From: Bradyrhizobium sp. WSM3983
Lineage (GTDB): Bacteria; Pseudomonadota; Alphaproteobacteria; Rhizobiales; Xanthobacteraceae
Assembly: GCF_000473045.1 (NCBI RefSeq)
Contig: NZ_AXAY01000001.1
Coordinates: 124,001 to 188,000 of the forward strand
DNA length: 64,000 nt
Direction of reading: 5' to 3'
Below are positions 7,340 to 14,850 of this stretch, in pieces. Under the pieces are notes generated by a model. It saw only the letters and a program-made list of their open reading frames with translations. It was not told where the DNA came from and made no database searches. How positions within the stretch are numbered: position 1 is the first letter of the stretch; every line of letters begins with the position of its first letter. A program made the position numbers and the translations under genes.

Positions 7340-10045
7340 CTAGCTCGCTGCGCCCGCGAATTTCGATTCCTTGGCAGGCGCCGTTCCGGCTGTCGCGATC
7401 AGGCGCTTCAGCTCGGGAATGCAGGAGCCGCAATTGGTGCCGGCCTTGAGCTTGGCGCCGATCTCGGCAGCGGTCCGCGCGCCGCTCGCGATGGTGTCGC
7501 AGATGATGCCGCGGCCCACGCCGAAGCAGGCGCAGACGATCGGGCCGGTCGCCGCGGCGCCTTCGCTGGACTTGCCCGACAGCAGCATGCGGCGCTGATC
7601 GTCAGTGACGTGGTCTGCTGCGAATACGCTCTTCACCACCTCCCAATCGCCGGCATCGTGCGCGGGGCCGACGAACAGGCAGGTCTCGATGCGATCGCCA
7701 GTGAACGAGGCCGCACGATAAACCCCGCCGCCGAAATCGCGATAGTCGGCGACGTCCTCGCCGGCAACGCCGTCGAGCCAGGCCGGCCAGCGCGATAGAT
7801 CCGCGTTGTCGGCGAAGAGATAGCCGAACCCGCCGGCGACCGTTGCGCGAGTCCACAGCAGATTTTGCGGCAGGTCGAGCTGCTTCCGCGAAAGCGCAAA
7901 ACCGCGAAAGACGTATTCATAGGGTACGATCGCTGCCGGCGTCGCCTTCGATTCCGGCTGGCCGGAGAACGGATCGGTGAATGGTGCGACCAGCGCGCCG
8001 ACGCGGCCGTGCGAAGCGTTCATCGCGCTCCAGTGGATCGGTGCGAACAACGTGCCGCGCTGCTGCCGCTCGCTGACGACGGCCTTGAGAATGCACTGGC
8101 CGTAATCGGTGGTGATGCGGGCATAGCCGTCATGAGCAATGCCGTATTTGCTGGCGTCGTCGGGATGGATCTCGACGAAAGGTTCCGGCAGATGCGCGCC
8201 CAGCCGCTTGCTCAGACCCGTGCGCGTCATGGTGTGCCACTGGTCGCGGATGCGTCCGGTGTTGAGCCGCAGGGGCCGCGACGGCCCGGTCTCGCTCCGC
8301 AGTGCCGGCACCTCCGGCGCGACGAAGCGGCCCTTGCCGTCATTGGTGAAGAAGCCGCCAGCCGCGAAGAAGCGCTCGCCCGGCGCTTCACCCTCGCGTG
8401 CCGGCCATTGCAAGGGCTTCAAGGCATCGAAGTCCTCGTCGGACAGCGAAGTCAGCGCGCCGATGTCGAAATCGCGGCTGCCATTGTTCTCGAAGGCCGA
8501 CAGCGCGGCATGCTCGCGGAAAATCTCCGCCGCGGACTTGTAATTAAAGTTCTCGCCGAAGCCGAGACGCTTGGCGGTCTCGCTCAGGATCCACCAATCC
8601 GGCCGTGCCTCGCCGGGCGCCGGCAGGAACGAGCGCTGGCGCGAGATGCGGCGTTCGGAATTGGTGACCGTGCCCGACTTCTCGCCCCAGGCCAGCGCCG
8701 GCAGCAGCACGTGCGGGCCGGCCTCGACCGTGTCGTTGGACAGCACGTTCTCGGACACCACGAACAGCTCGAGCTTCTTCAGCGCTTCGCGCACGAAATC
8801 GGCATCGGGCAGCGACACTGCGGGATTGGTGCCCATCACCCACAGCGCCTTGACCTCGCCGCGATTGATCGCCTCGAACAGCTGCACCGCTTTCAGCCCT
8901 TCGTGGGTGGCTATGCGCGGCGCCTTCCAGAACCGTCGCACGCGGTCGATGTCGGGCGGCGTGAAACCCATGTGGGCGGCGAGCATATTGGCGAGACCGC
9001 CGACCTCGCGCCCACCCATCGCATTGGGCTGGCCGGTGAGCGAGAACGGCGAAGCGCCGAGCTTGCCGATGCGGCCCGTGGCGAGATGGCAGTTCAGGAT
9101 CGCGTTGACCTTGTCGGTGCCCTGTGCCGACTGGTTGACGCCCTGCGAATAGAGCGTGACGACGCGCTCGGTGTCGCGGAACATTTTGAAGAAGGCGGCG
9201 ACGTCTTGCTCGGAGAGGCCGGTCGCCAGCGCGGTCGCGGTGATGCCGCCGGCGATGTTGCGTGCACGCGCCAGCGCATCGTCAAAGCCGCTAGTGTTCT
9301 GCGCGACGTAATCCTGATCAAGCGCGCCACTATCGGCCAGATGGACGAAGAGCCCGGAGAACAGTGCCGTGTCGGTGCCGGGCTTAAGGCCGAGGAACAG
9401 ATCGACATCGCTCGCAGTGTCGGTCCGGCGCGGATCGATCACGATCATACGCGCGCCGCGCTCCTGCCGATTTTTCAGCATGCGCTGGAACAGCACCGGA
9501 TGGCACCAGGCCGCGTTCGAGCCGACGAAGACGAGCAGGTCGGCCTGGTCGAGATCCTCATAGCAGCCGGGCACGGTGTCGGCGCCGAAGGCGCGGCGGT
9601 GGCCGGCGACCGAGGACGACATGCAGAGCCGCGAATTGGTGTCGACGTTCGCCGTGCCGACAAAGCCCTTCATCAGCTTGTTGGCGACGTAATAATCCTC
9701 GGTGAGGAGCTGGCCGGAGAGATAGAACGCCACTGCATCGGCGCCATCGCGCGCGACGATGTGCTTCATCCGATGGGCGACGTGATCGAGCGCATCGCTC
9801 CAGGCGACCCGTTCCAGCACGCCCTTGCAGCGGATCATCGGATAGAGCAGCCGGCTCTCGAGCCCGACGGTCTCGCCGAGCGCGGAACCTTTGGAGCAAA
9901 GCCGGCCGAAATTGGCGGGATGATCGGGATCACCGGCGATTGCCGCGCCGCCTGCGCCATCGGGCGTTGCAAGCACGCCGCAGCCGACGCCGCAATAGGG
10001 ACAGGTGGTCTTGGTCGTACGAAGCGCCGGATCAATCGCCGTCAT
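7340..10045 (-). CDS. nasC: Assimilatory nitrate reductase, catalytic subunit
   Basis: A 901-residue cytoplasmic molybdopterin enzyme that reduces nitrate to nitrite for assimilation. The N-terminus binds a [4Fe-4S] cluster (CPYCGVGC from residue 15). The Mo-bis-MGD domains follow, with LYSQGVNQSAQGTDKVNAILNCHLATGRIGK in the middle, and the C-terminal dinucleotide-binding domain (RDQWHTMTRTG) comes last. A C-terminal BFD-like [2Fe-2S] module (VCACFGVGRG...AGTNCGSCIPEL) marks the Nas subtype. Start chosen at the ATG at 10045 behind AGGAGG, not the longer open frame. Last gene of narK-bjgb-flp-nasC; Flp, 14 bases upstream, is the likely electron donor. Confidence 0.95.
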   Translation of the reverse strand: MTAIDPALRTTKTTCPYCGVGCGVLATPDGAGGAAIAGDPDHPANFGRLCSKGSALGETVGLESRLLYPMIRCKGVLERVAWSDALDHVAHRMKHIVARDGADAVAFYLSGQLLTEDYYVANKLMKGFVGTANVDTNSRLCMSSSVAGHRRAFGADTVPGCYEDLDQADLLVFVGSNAAWCHPVLFQRMLKNRQERGARMIVIDPRRTDTASDVDLFLGLKPGTDTALFSGLFVHLADSGALDQDYVAQNTSGFDDALARARNIAGGITATALATGLSEQDVAAFFKMFRDTERVVTLYSQGVNQSAQGTDKVNAILNCHLATGRIGKLGASPFSLTGQPNAMGGREVGGLANMLAAHMGFTPPDIDRVRRFWKAPRIATHEGLKAVQLFEAINRGEVKALWVMGTNPAVSLPDADFVREALKKLELFVVSENVLSNDTVEAGPHVLLPALAWGEKSGTVTNSERRISRQRSFLPAPGEARPDWWILSETAKRLGFGENFNYKSAAEIFREHAALSAFENNGSRDFDIGALTSLSDEDFDALKPLQWPAREGEAPGERFFAAGGFFTNDGKGRFVAPEVPALRSETGPSRPLRLNTGRIRDQWHTMTRTGLSKRLGAHLPEPFVEIHPDDASKYGIAHDGYARITTDYGQCILKAVVSERQQRGTLFAPIHWSAMNASHGRVGALVAPFTDPFSGQPESKATPAAIVPYEYVFRGFALSRKQLDLPQNLLWTRATVAGGFGYLFADNADLSRWPAWLDGVAGEDVADYRDFGGGVYRAASFTGDRIETCLFVGPAHDAGDWEVVKSVFAADHVTDDQRRMLLSGKSSEGAAATGPIVCACFGVGRGIICDTIASGARTAAEIGAKLKAGTNCGSCIPELKRLIATAGTAPAKESKFAGAAS

Positions 10046-10059
10046 ATCAAGCTGCCTCC

Positions 10060-11277
10060 TCACGCCGCCTTGGAGGGAAGCGCGAGCGCGCGGCCGAACA
10101 TCATGTCGGCGCGGATCCCGGCGATCTTCTCGCAGGTACGGATCAGCTCGAGATACCAGAGCGCATCGGCGGTATCGCCGATCAGAACGGCGCCGGTGAG
10201 GCATCCGTCGGCGATCACGAGCTTCTTGTAGGTGCCGCGCCTGCGATCGGTCAGCACGAGGCTCTCGCTGCCCTCCCCGCCCATGAAGTCGCCGGCGGAA
10301 AACACGCTGACACCGGACACCTTCAGATTGGTCGAGACCACGCTGCCCTGATAGGCGGCGGGGCGGCCACCGAGATGCCGCGCCAGTACGCGTGCCTGCT
10401 CGTAGGCGGGCTCGACCAGACCGTAGCAGGTGCCGCGATGCTCGGCGCATTCGCCGAGCGCGTAGATGTCGGGCGATGCGGTCTGCATCACGTCGTTGAC
10501 GACGATGCCGCGGTTGACCGCGATGCCGGCCTCCTTGGCCAGCGCAATGTTGGGCCTGATGCCGGCAGCAAAAATCACGGCGTCGGCCTCGATGCGGCTG
10601 CCATCGGCGAGCTCGACGGCTTCGACGTGGCTGTCGCCGTGGATGCGGGCGGTCGAGGCATTGAGCAGGATGCGGATGCCCTTGCGCTCGACCAGCGTCT
10701 TGAGCAGATCGGCGGCCGGCCCATCGAGCTGCCGCTCCATCAGCCGGTCCATCAGATGCAGCAGCGTCACGGGCGCGCCGGCCTTGGCGAGGCCATACGC
10801 CGCTTCAAGCCCGAGCAGACCGCCACCGACCACGACGACGCGCCTTTTCGCGGCCGCCAGCGTCAGCAGCAGGTCGACATCGCGGGTGTCGCGAAAAGTG
10901 TGCACGCCGGCGAGATCGGCGCCTGGCACGTTCAGCCGCAGCGGCGTCGAACCGGTAGCGAGCACAAGCTTGGAATATTCCATGCTCTCTTCGCCGGCGA
11001 TCTTGAGCTCGCGGCGGCCGGTGTCGATCTCGGTGACGCGATAGCCGTAGCGCACGGTGACGCCGCGATGGCGCCACCAGTCTGCGGGCCGGAGCTCGAT
11101 CTCGTGCGAGCCGGTCTCGCCGGCCAGCACGGAGGAGAGCAGCACGCGATTGTAGGCGAGCCGCGGCTCTTCGCCGATCACAGCGACCGCGTAGCGGCCG
11201 AGCGCGGTCTTGGCGAGCTCGTCGACCAGACGCGCGGCCGCCATACCGTTACCGACGATGACGAGCGGTTCACTCAC
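10060..11277 (-). CDS. flp: FAD-dependent NAD(P)H oxidoreductase of the nitrate-assimilation operon
   Basis: A 405-residue flavoprotein of the NADH:nitrite reductase (NirB N-terminal)/rubredoxin reductase type. Two Rossmann folds are seen: FAD at the N-terminus (LVIVGNGMAAARLVDEL) and NAD(P) in the middle (RVVVVGGGLLGLEAAYGLAKAG), with the ATGSTPLRL and DIYALGECAEH flavin-contact segments. In B. japonicum the equivalent Flp passes electrons to nitrate reductase NasC and to haemoglobin Bjgb (published work recalled, not checked). It lies 10 bases after bjgb and 14 before nasC in one operon, fitting a shared reductase. Confidence 0.93.
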   Translation of the reverse strand: MSEPLVIVGNGMAAARLVDELAKTALGRYAVAVIGEEPRLAYNRVLLSSVLAGETGSHEIELRPADWWRHRGVTVRYGYRVTEIDTGRRELKIAGEESMEYSKLVLATGSTPLRLNVPGADLAGVHTFRDTRDVDLLLTLAAAKRRVVVVGGGLLGLEAAYGLAKAGAPVTLLHLMDRLMERQLDGPAADLLKTLVERKGIRILLNASTARIHGDSHVEAVELADGSRIEADAVIFAAGIRPNIALAKEAGIAVNRGIVVNDVMQTASPDIYALGECAEHRGTCYGLVEPAYEQARVLARHLGGRPAAYQGSVVSTNLKVSGVSVFSAGDFMGGEGSESLVLTDRRRGTYKKLVIADGCLTGAVLIGDTADALWYLELIRTCEKIAGIRADMMFGRALALPSKAA

Positions 11278-11287
11278 AAGGCATCTC

Positions 11288-11716
11288 CTATTCGGCGGCC
11301 TGCGCCTGCGGGCCGTAGGCCTCGGAAATCATGTAGCCGGACAGCACGCCGTAGGCGTCGGTCCAGGCGGTTGCGAGTTCGGGCGTCCAGGCCTCGCCAA
11401 GGCCCTTCTCCAGGGTCCACAGCAAGGTCGCGCCGACCACGGGATAGTGCTCGGCCTTGGCGCCGTAGGCGACGTGACGCTTGGCGAGCGCGGATGCCGC
11501 AGGAAGAATTGTTTCGAGGTTCGACAGACCACTCACGACAGCGGCGAGCATGGCCATCAGCTTCTTGCGCTGCTCGGTCATGTCCTCGGGAAACATCGCG
11601 CGCACGGACGGCGCGACCTCGAACAGGCGATCGTAGAACAGCACGGCGGCTGCTTCTGAAATCGGTGCGACCTTGGAAAAGCTCTGCTGCACGAGGGCGA
11701 TCTGTTGGGGCGTCAT
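11288..11716 (-). CDS. bjgb: Single-domain haemoglobin
   Basis: A 142-residue globin without a reductase domain. Globin landmarks are readable: B10 Tyr28 (LFYDRLF), E7 Gln49 (DMTEQRKK), proximal F8 His81 (LAKRHVAYGAKAEHYPVVG) and the G/H helices (LLWTLEKGLG, WTDAYGVLSGYMI). Tyr-B10 with Gln-E7 is the pocket of NO-detoxifying flavohaemoglobins. Placed between narK and flp, it matches Bjgb, proposed to remove NO formed during cytosolic nitrate assimilation using electrons from Flp. The start ATG has a ribosome site (AGGAG) 7 bases upstream. Confidence 0.95.
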   Translation of the reverse strand: MTPQQIALVQQSFSKVAPISEAAAVLFYDRLFEVAPSVRAMFPEDMTEQRKKLMAMLAAVVSGLSNLETILPAASALAKRHVAYGAKAEHYPVVGATLLWTLEKGLGEAWTPELATAWTDAYGVLSGYMISEAYGPQAQAAE

Positions 11717-11795
11717 GATGTTCTCCTGTCTGTTTCGGTCTGCCTTTGTCCGCGCCGTTGCGGAAAAAGTTCACGGGTCAAACGTCATCAGAGCG

Positions 11796-11821
11796 GCTTC
11801 TCCCCGCGTACGGGGAGAAGC
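11796..11821. repeat. Perfect 11-bp palindromic hairpin between narK and bjgb
   Basis: Arms GCTTCTCCCCG (11796-11806) and CGGGGAGAAGC (11811-11821) flank a 4-base loop. It begins 18 bases after the narK stop and 79 bases before the bjgb start. It resembles the short CTTCTCCCCG...CGGGGAGAAG palindromes scattered between genes in Rhizobiales. In this position it could terminate part of the transcripts or protect the narK mRNA 3' end (inference). Confidence 0.7.
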
Positions 11822-11839
11822 GAGTTTCGTAACGCGCGA

Positions 11840-13222
11840 TTACACGCGCGCTTCGGCGAGGCTTGGCGCGCCTTGAGCCTGCGGGCCGCGACGCAGGTAG
11901 AACCACCAGGTCAGTCCGAGGCAGACGGCGTAGAACGCGAGGAAGATGGCCAGCGCGACCTGCGGTCCGCCCGTCATCGCGATCGACTTGCCGAAGCTGC
12001 TCGGGATCAGATAGCCGCCGACGGCACCGATCGCGCCGATGAAGCCGACAGCCGCACCGCTCTCGATGCTCGCGGTCTTCAGCGCCAGCGCGCGCGCCGC
12101 ATCGCCCTTGCCGCGAACCTTGAACAGGTTTTCCTCGCGGAAGATCGAGGGGATCATGCGATAGGTCGAGCCGTTGCCGATGCCCGTCGTCAAGAACAGG
12201 ATCAGGAACATCGCAAGGAAGCCGGTGAAGTCCTTCTCCCCGACGAAGTAGAGCACGCCGATCGTGGCCGCCGCCATCGCGATGAAATTCCAGAAGGTGA
12301 TGATGGAGCCACCGATCTTGTCGGCGAGCCAGCCGCCGAACGGACGCGACAACGAGCCGACCAGCGGGCCGAGGAACGCGATCGAGATCGTCATCGTCGG
12401 AAACTGGGTCTTGATCAGCAGCGGAAACGCAGCGGAGTAGCCGATGAAGGAGCCGAACGTTCCGATGTAGATGAAGGCCATGATCCAGGTGTGCTTGCGC
12501 TTCAAAATCGCAAGCTGGTTCTTGATCGACGATTTGGCCGAGGTCAGGTTGTTCATGAAGAACACCGCGCCGAACACCGCGACCGCGATCGGCAACACCC
12601 ACATCAGGCCGGCGTTCTGGAGATACACACCGCCGACCGGCGCCGCCTGGAACAGGTTGATGACGGCGAGCGTCATCAGGATCGGGGTCAGGAGCTGCAC
12701 GCTGGAGACGCCGATGTTGCCGCCGGCGGCATTTAGGCCGAGTGCCCAACCCTTCATGCGATCGGGGAAGAAGAACGAAATGTTGGTCATGCTGGAGGCG
12801 AAATTGCCGCCGCCGAGACCGGCGGTCGATGCGATCAGCAGCATCAGCCAGAACGGTGTTTCGGGCTGACCGACGAAGTACGCAAGCGCCAGCGTCGGGA
12901 TGAACAGCACGGCCGCGCTGAAGATGGTCCAGTTGCGACCGCCAAACGTCGTGACCGCAAACGTATAAGGAAAGCGCATCAGGGCGCCAATCAGGCCCGG
13001 CACCGCCACGAGCTGGAACAGCTCGTCGGTCGAATAGTGAAAGCCCGCCTGCGGCAGCTTGGTCGCGACGATGCTCCAGATCAGCCAGACGGAGAAGCCG
13101 ATATGCTCGGCGACGATCGACCAGATCAGGTTACGCCGGGCGACGGCTTTGCCGCCCGCATTCCAGAACGCCTCATCTTCGGGGCGCCAGTCAGAAATCC
13201 ACGTCGGATTGCCTTCCTTCAT
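11840..13222 (-). CDS. narK: NarK-type nitrate/nitrite transporter (MFS)
   Basis: A 460-residue major facilitator protein with 12 predicted helices. The nitrate signatures are present: the first (GLGGGNFASSMTNISFFFP, about residues 143-161) and the second (TTGIGNGSTYRMIPSIF, about 341-357). The arginine in FPYTFAVT/RFPY also fits the family. It imports nitrate and may exchange nitrite at the inner membrane, and heads the narK-bjgb-flp-nasC operon. Translation starts at 13222, only 3 bases after a T-run that ends a terminator-like hairpin, so expression is probably attenuated (see 13226-13254). A sigma-54-like promoter lies about 145 bases upstream. Confidence 0.95.
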   Translation of the reverse strand: MKEGNPTWISDWRPEDEAFWNAGGKAVARRNLIWSIVAEHIGFSVWLIWSIVATKLPQAGFHYSTDELFQLVAVPGLIGALMRFPYTFAVTTFGGRNWTIFSAAVLFIPTLALAYFVGQPETPFWLMLLIASTAGLGGGNFASSMTNISFFFPDRMKGWALGLNAAGGNIGVSSVQLLTPILMTLAVINLFQAAPVGGVYLQNAGLMWVLPIAVAVFGAVFFMNNLTSAKSSIKNQLAILKRKHTWIMAFIYIGTFGSFIGYSAAFPLLIKTQFPTMTISIAFLGPLVGSLSRPFGGWLADKIGGSIITFWNFIAMAAATIGVLYFVGEKDFTGFLAMFLILFLTTGIGNGSTYRMIPSIFREENLFKVRGKGDAARALALKTASIESGAAVGFIGAIGAVGGYLIPSSFGKSIAMTGGPQVALAIFLAFYAVCLGLTWWFYLRRGPQAQGAPSLAEARV

Positions 13223-13225
13223 TGG

Positions 13226-13254
13226 AAAAAGTCCCTTTCGCTAGGAAGCGGGAC
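13226..13254 (-). terminator. Leader terminator/attenuator directly before narK
   Basis: On the minus strand GTCCC (13254-13250) pairs with GGGAC (13235-13231), helped by an inner GC/GC pair, and is followed immediately by TTTTT (13230-13226). It sits inside the narK leader with its T-run 3 bases from the ATG, and it contains the only purine-rich ribosome-site candidate (AAAGGGA). This is the layout of a transcription attenuator relieved by an antiterminator. NasT (ANTAR) is the known candidate for nitrate-assimilation leaders; nasS/nasT are not in this window. Confidence 0.6.
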
Positions 13255-13366
13255 ACCGACTGACGCGGAGGCGCAAAGATGCACGCTCGGGGAGGCCCCC
13301 GTTTTCGGCGGTGTCACGATTTGGATGATTGCTCGGTGACGGCGTCGATGGCGTCGAAACCCTTAA

Positions 13367-13382
13367 TTCAAACTCCGTGCCA
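13367..13382 (-). promoter_or_regulatory. Sigma-54-like promoter for narK operon
   Basis: The minus strand reads TGGCACGGAGTTTGAA. The -24 GG and the -12 G are 10 bases apart as required, with one deviation (GA in place of GC at -12). Predicted start of transcription is near 13355, giving a leader of about 130 bases that contains the terminator-like hairpin. Confidence 0.5.
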
Positions 13383-13510
13383 AACCGGGCGGCGCAATAA
13401 AGATAAATTATTTCAATAGCTTGAATGAAATGGTGAAAAGATAGTCACGCTCATAATTGCATCAAAAATTTGCGGCCCGCTCATTTATTGAATATCGATT
13501 CGCCCGTTGA

Positions 13511-13525
13511 TTGTGCGTCGCACAA
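13511..13525. promoter_or_regulatory. 15-bp perfect palindrome between the two nitrate promoters
   Basis: TTGTGC-GTC-GCACAA is a perfect inverted repeat, 129 bases upstream of the narK sigma-54-like element and 135 bases upstream of the nirC sigma-54 element. That is a normal enhancer distance for both. The half-site order (GTGC...GCAC) is opposite to the classical NtrC consensus, so the binding protein is unknown. Confidence 0.45.
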
Positions 13526-13659
13526 GGCTTGGGCACGCGCCCGTTTTCGCGCCAGCCCGCCTCGGCAAATGCCCGATTTGGCCATCTCCAGGACGGCTAT
13601 CTCCTTCTAGCACGGGCAAATTCGCCGTTCTGAGTGCTGCCCATCGTTGCCGGATCGTC

Positions 13660-13675
13660 TGGCACATCGATTGCT
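13660..13675 (+). promoter_or_regulatory. Consensus sigma-54 (RpoN) promoter for nirC
   Basis: TGGCAC-N5-TTGCT with GG and GC exactly 10 bases apart, matching the RpoN consensus without deviation. Transcription should begin near 13686, leaving a leader of about 220 bases before the nirC start at 13909. Confidence 0.7.
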
Positions 13676-13908
13676 TTCATTCTGCCTAGTCAACGATGAC
13701 TGACAGTGAGCCGGAGCGTTAAGCCACCGAAGGCCACTGGGAAGCCTGTTCGCTGGTCCGCCAAGACGCGGTCATCGTGACGCTATCCCTTGCGCATGTC
13801 GGTGCCCTCCTTCGTTCCCGTCCCACGGAACGCAAAGCTCGCTGTCTGACAGAGGCGTCGATCCGGCACGGGCCGGGTCGATCGTGCATATGAGCAAAGG
13901 AGCTGTTG

Positions 13909-14748
13909 ATGTCGTATCTCGCACCTTCGGAATTCGTCACCAAGATGGTGGACGCAGGCGAATCCAAGATCTTCATGTCCACCCGGGATACGATCATCCG
14001 CGCCTATATGGCCGGGGCCATCCTGGCACTCGCGGCCTGGTTCGCCGTTACGATCAACGTCAACACCGGCCAGCCCATCATCGGCGCGCTGCTGTTTCCG
14101 GTCGGCTTCTCCATGCTCTATCTCCTGGGCTTCGACCTTCTCACCGGCGTCTTCGTGCTCGCCCCGCTCGCCTTGCTCGACAAGCGCCCCGGCGTCACGC
14201 TCGGCGGCGTCCTGCGGAATTGGGGCCTCGTCTTCATCGGCAATTTCGCAGGCGCCCTGACGGTGGCCTTCATGATGGCTTTCGTGACGACGTTCGGATT
14301 CACGCAGGACCCGGACAAGGTCGGCGCGGCCATCGGCAATATCGGCGAAGGCCGAACGCTGGGCTACGCGGCGCATGGCGCCGCCGGCATGGCGACGCTG
14401 TTCATCCGCGGCATGCTCTGCAACTGGATGGTCTCGACCGGCGTCGTCGGCGCCATGATCTCGACCACGGTCCCCGGCAAGGTGATCGCGATGTGGATGC
14501 CGATCCTGGTGTTCTTCTACATGGTGTTCGAACATTCCGTGGTGAACATGTTCCTGTTCCCGTCGGGACTGATGCTCCACGCCAAGTTCTCGATCATGGA
14601 CTATTTCATCTGGAACGAGATCCCGACGGTGCTGGGTAACCTCGTCGGCGGCCTCGCCTTCACCGGACTGACGCTCTACACGACCCATGTGCTGACCAAG
14701 CCGAAGCGCGAACCGGCCGCGAAGGCGCAGACCCGCGCCGCGGCCTGA
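13909..14748 (+). CDS. nirC: Formate/nitrite transporter (FNT) family channel
   Basis: A 279-residue inner-membrane pentameric channel of the FNT family, most likely carrying nitrite. Six helices are predicted. The family signatures are visible around residues 68-100, GNFAGAL (about 107) and the second signature near GMLCNWMV...FEHSVVNMF (about 168-212). The ATG at 13909 follows AAAGGAG at 6 bases. Because it is divergent from narK and has its own sigma-54 promoter, uptake or efflux of nitrite during nitrate assimilation is the natural role. A pure formate channel cannot be excluded from sequence. A triplicated 18-bp repeat and a hairpin follow the stop. Confidence 0.9.
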   Translation: MSYLAPSEFVTKMVDAGESKIFMSTRDTIIRAYMAGAILALAAWFAVTINVNTGQPIIGALLFPVGFSMLYLLGFDLLTGVFVLAPLALLDKRPGVTLGGVLRNWGLVFIGNFAGALTVAFMMAFVTTFGFTQDPDKVGAAIGNIGEGRTLGYAAHGAAGMATLFIRGMLCNWMVSTGVVGAMISTTVPGKVIAMWMPILVFFYMVFEHSVVNMFLFPSGLMLHAKFSIMDYFIWNEIPTVLGNLVGGLAFTGLTLYTTHVLTKPKREPAAKAQTRAAA

Positions 14749-14761
14749 TCGATCGAAGGTC

Positions 14762-14815
14762 AACAAGGGAGCCTTGTCTAACAAAGGAGCCTTGCCTAAC
14801 AAGGGAGCCTTGCCT
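14762..14815 (+). repeat. Three tandem copies of an 18-bp repeat after nirC
   Basis: Units AACAAGGGAGCCTTGTCT, AACAAAGGAGCCTTGCCT and AACAAGGGAGCCTTGCCT follow each other without gaps. Each contains a version of AAGGGAGCCT (one with a single change) that can pair with the single downstream AGGCTCCCTT at 14825-14834. It is non-coding, lying between the nirC stop and the kinase gene. Confidence 0.9.
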
Positions 14816-14834
14816 GATAAGGTGAGGCTCCCTT
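14801..14834 (+). terminator. Hairpin between nirC and the kinase-phosphatase gene
   Basis: AAGGGAGCCT (14801-14810) and AGGCTCCCTT (14825-14834) form a 10-bp stem over a 14-base loop, followed by TCTATC with only a short T-run. It could be a partial terminator of nirC. The two upstream repeat units offer alternative left arms. Confidence 0.6.
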
Positions 14835-14850
14835 TCTATCGGTGGCGAGG

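Larger units (their letters stand above)
13255..13908. other. narK/nirC divergent intergenic region
   Basis: About 650 bases without a convincing gene. It holds the narK leader and sigma-54-like promoter, an AT-rich core (about 13385-13500), the 15-bp palindrome, and the nirC sigma-54 promoter with its 220-base leader. Just before nirC there is a 10-bp hairpin (TCGATCCGGC/GCCGGGTCGA, about 13858-13881) with no T-run. Short antisense frames here lack ribosome sites. Confidence 0.7.

Noticed and set aside
13290..13360. ANTAR-type twin hairpins with hexanucleotide loops in the narK leader
   Set aside because: Stems such as CGGGG/CCCCG can be drawn, but I could not find two loops with the expected A1/G4 pattern, so NasT binding is left as inference.
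13783..14802. Minus-strand frame opposite nirC
   Set aside because: Fully antisense to a membrane channel with strong support; His/Asp/Arg-rich shadow composition.
14762..14815. CRISPR-like repeats
   Set aside because: The units are directly adjacent with no spacers and only 18 bases long; no cas gene in the window.
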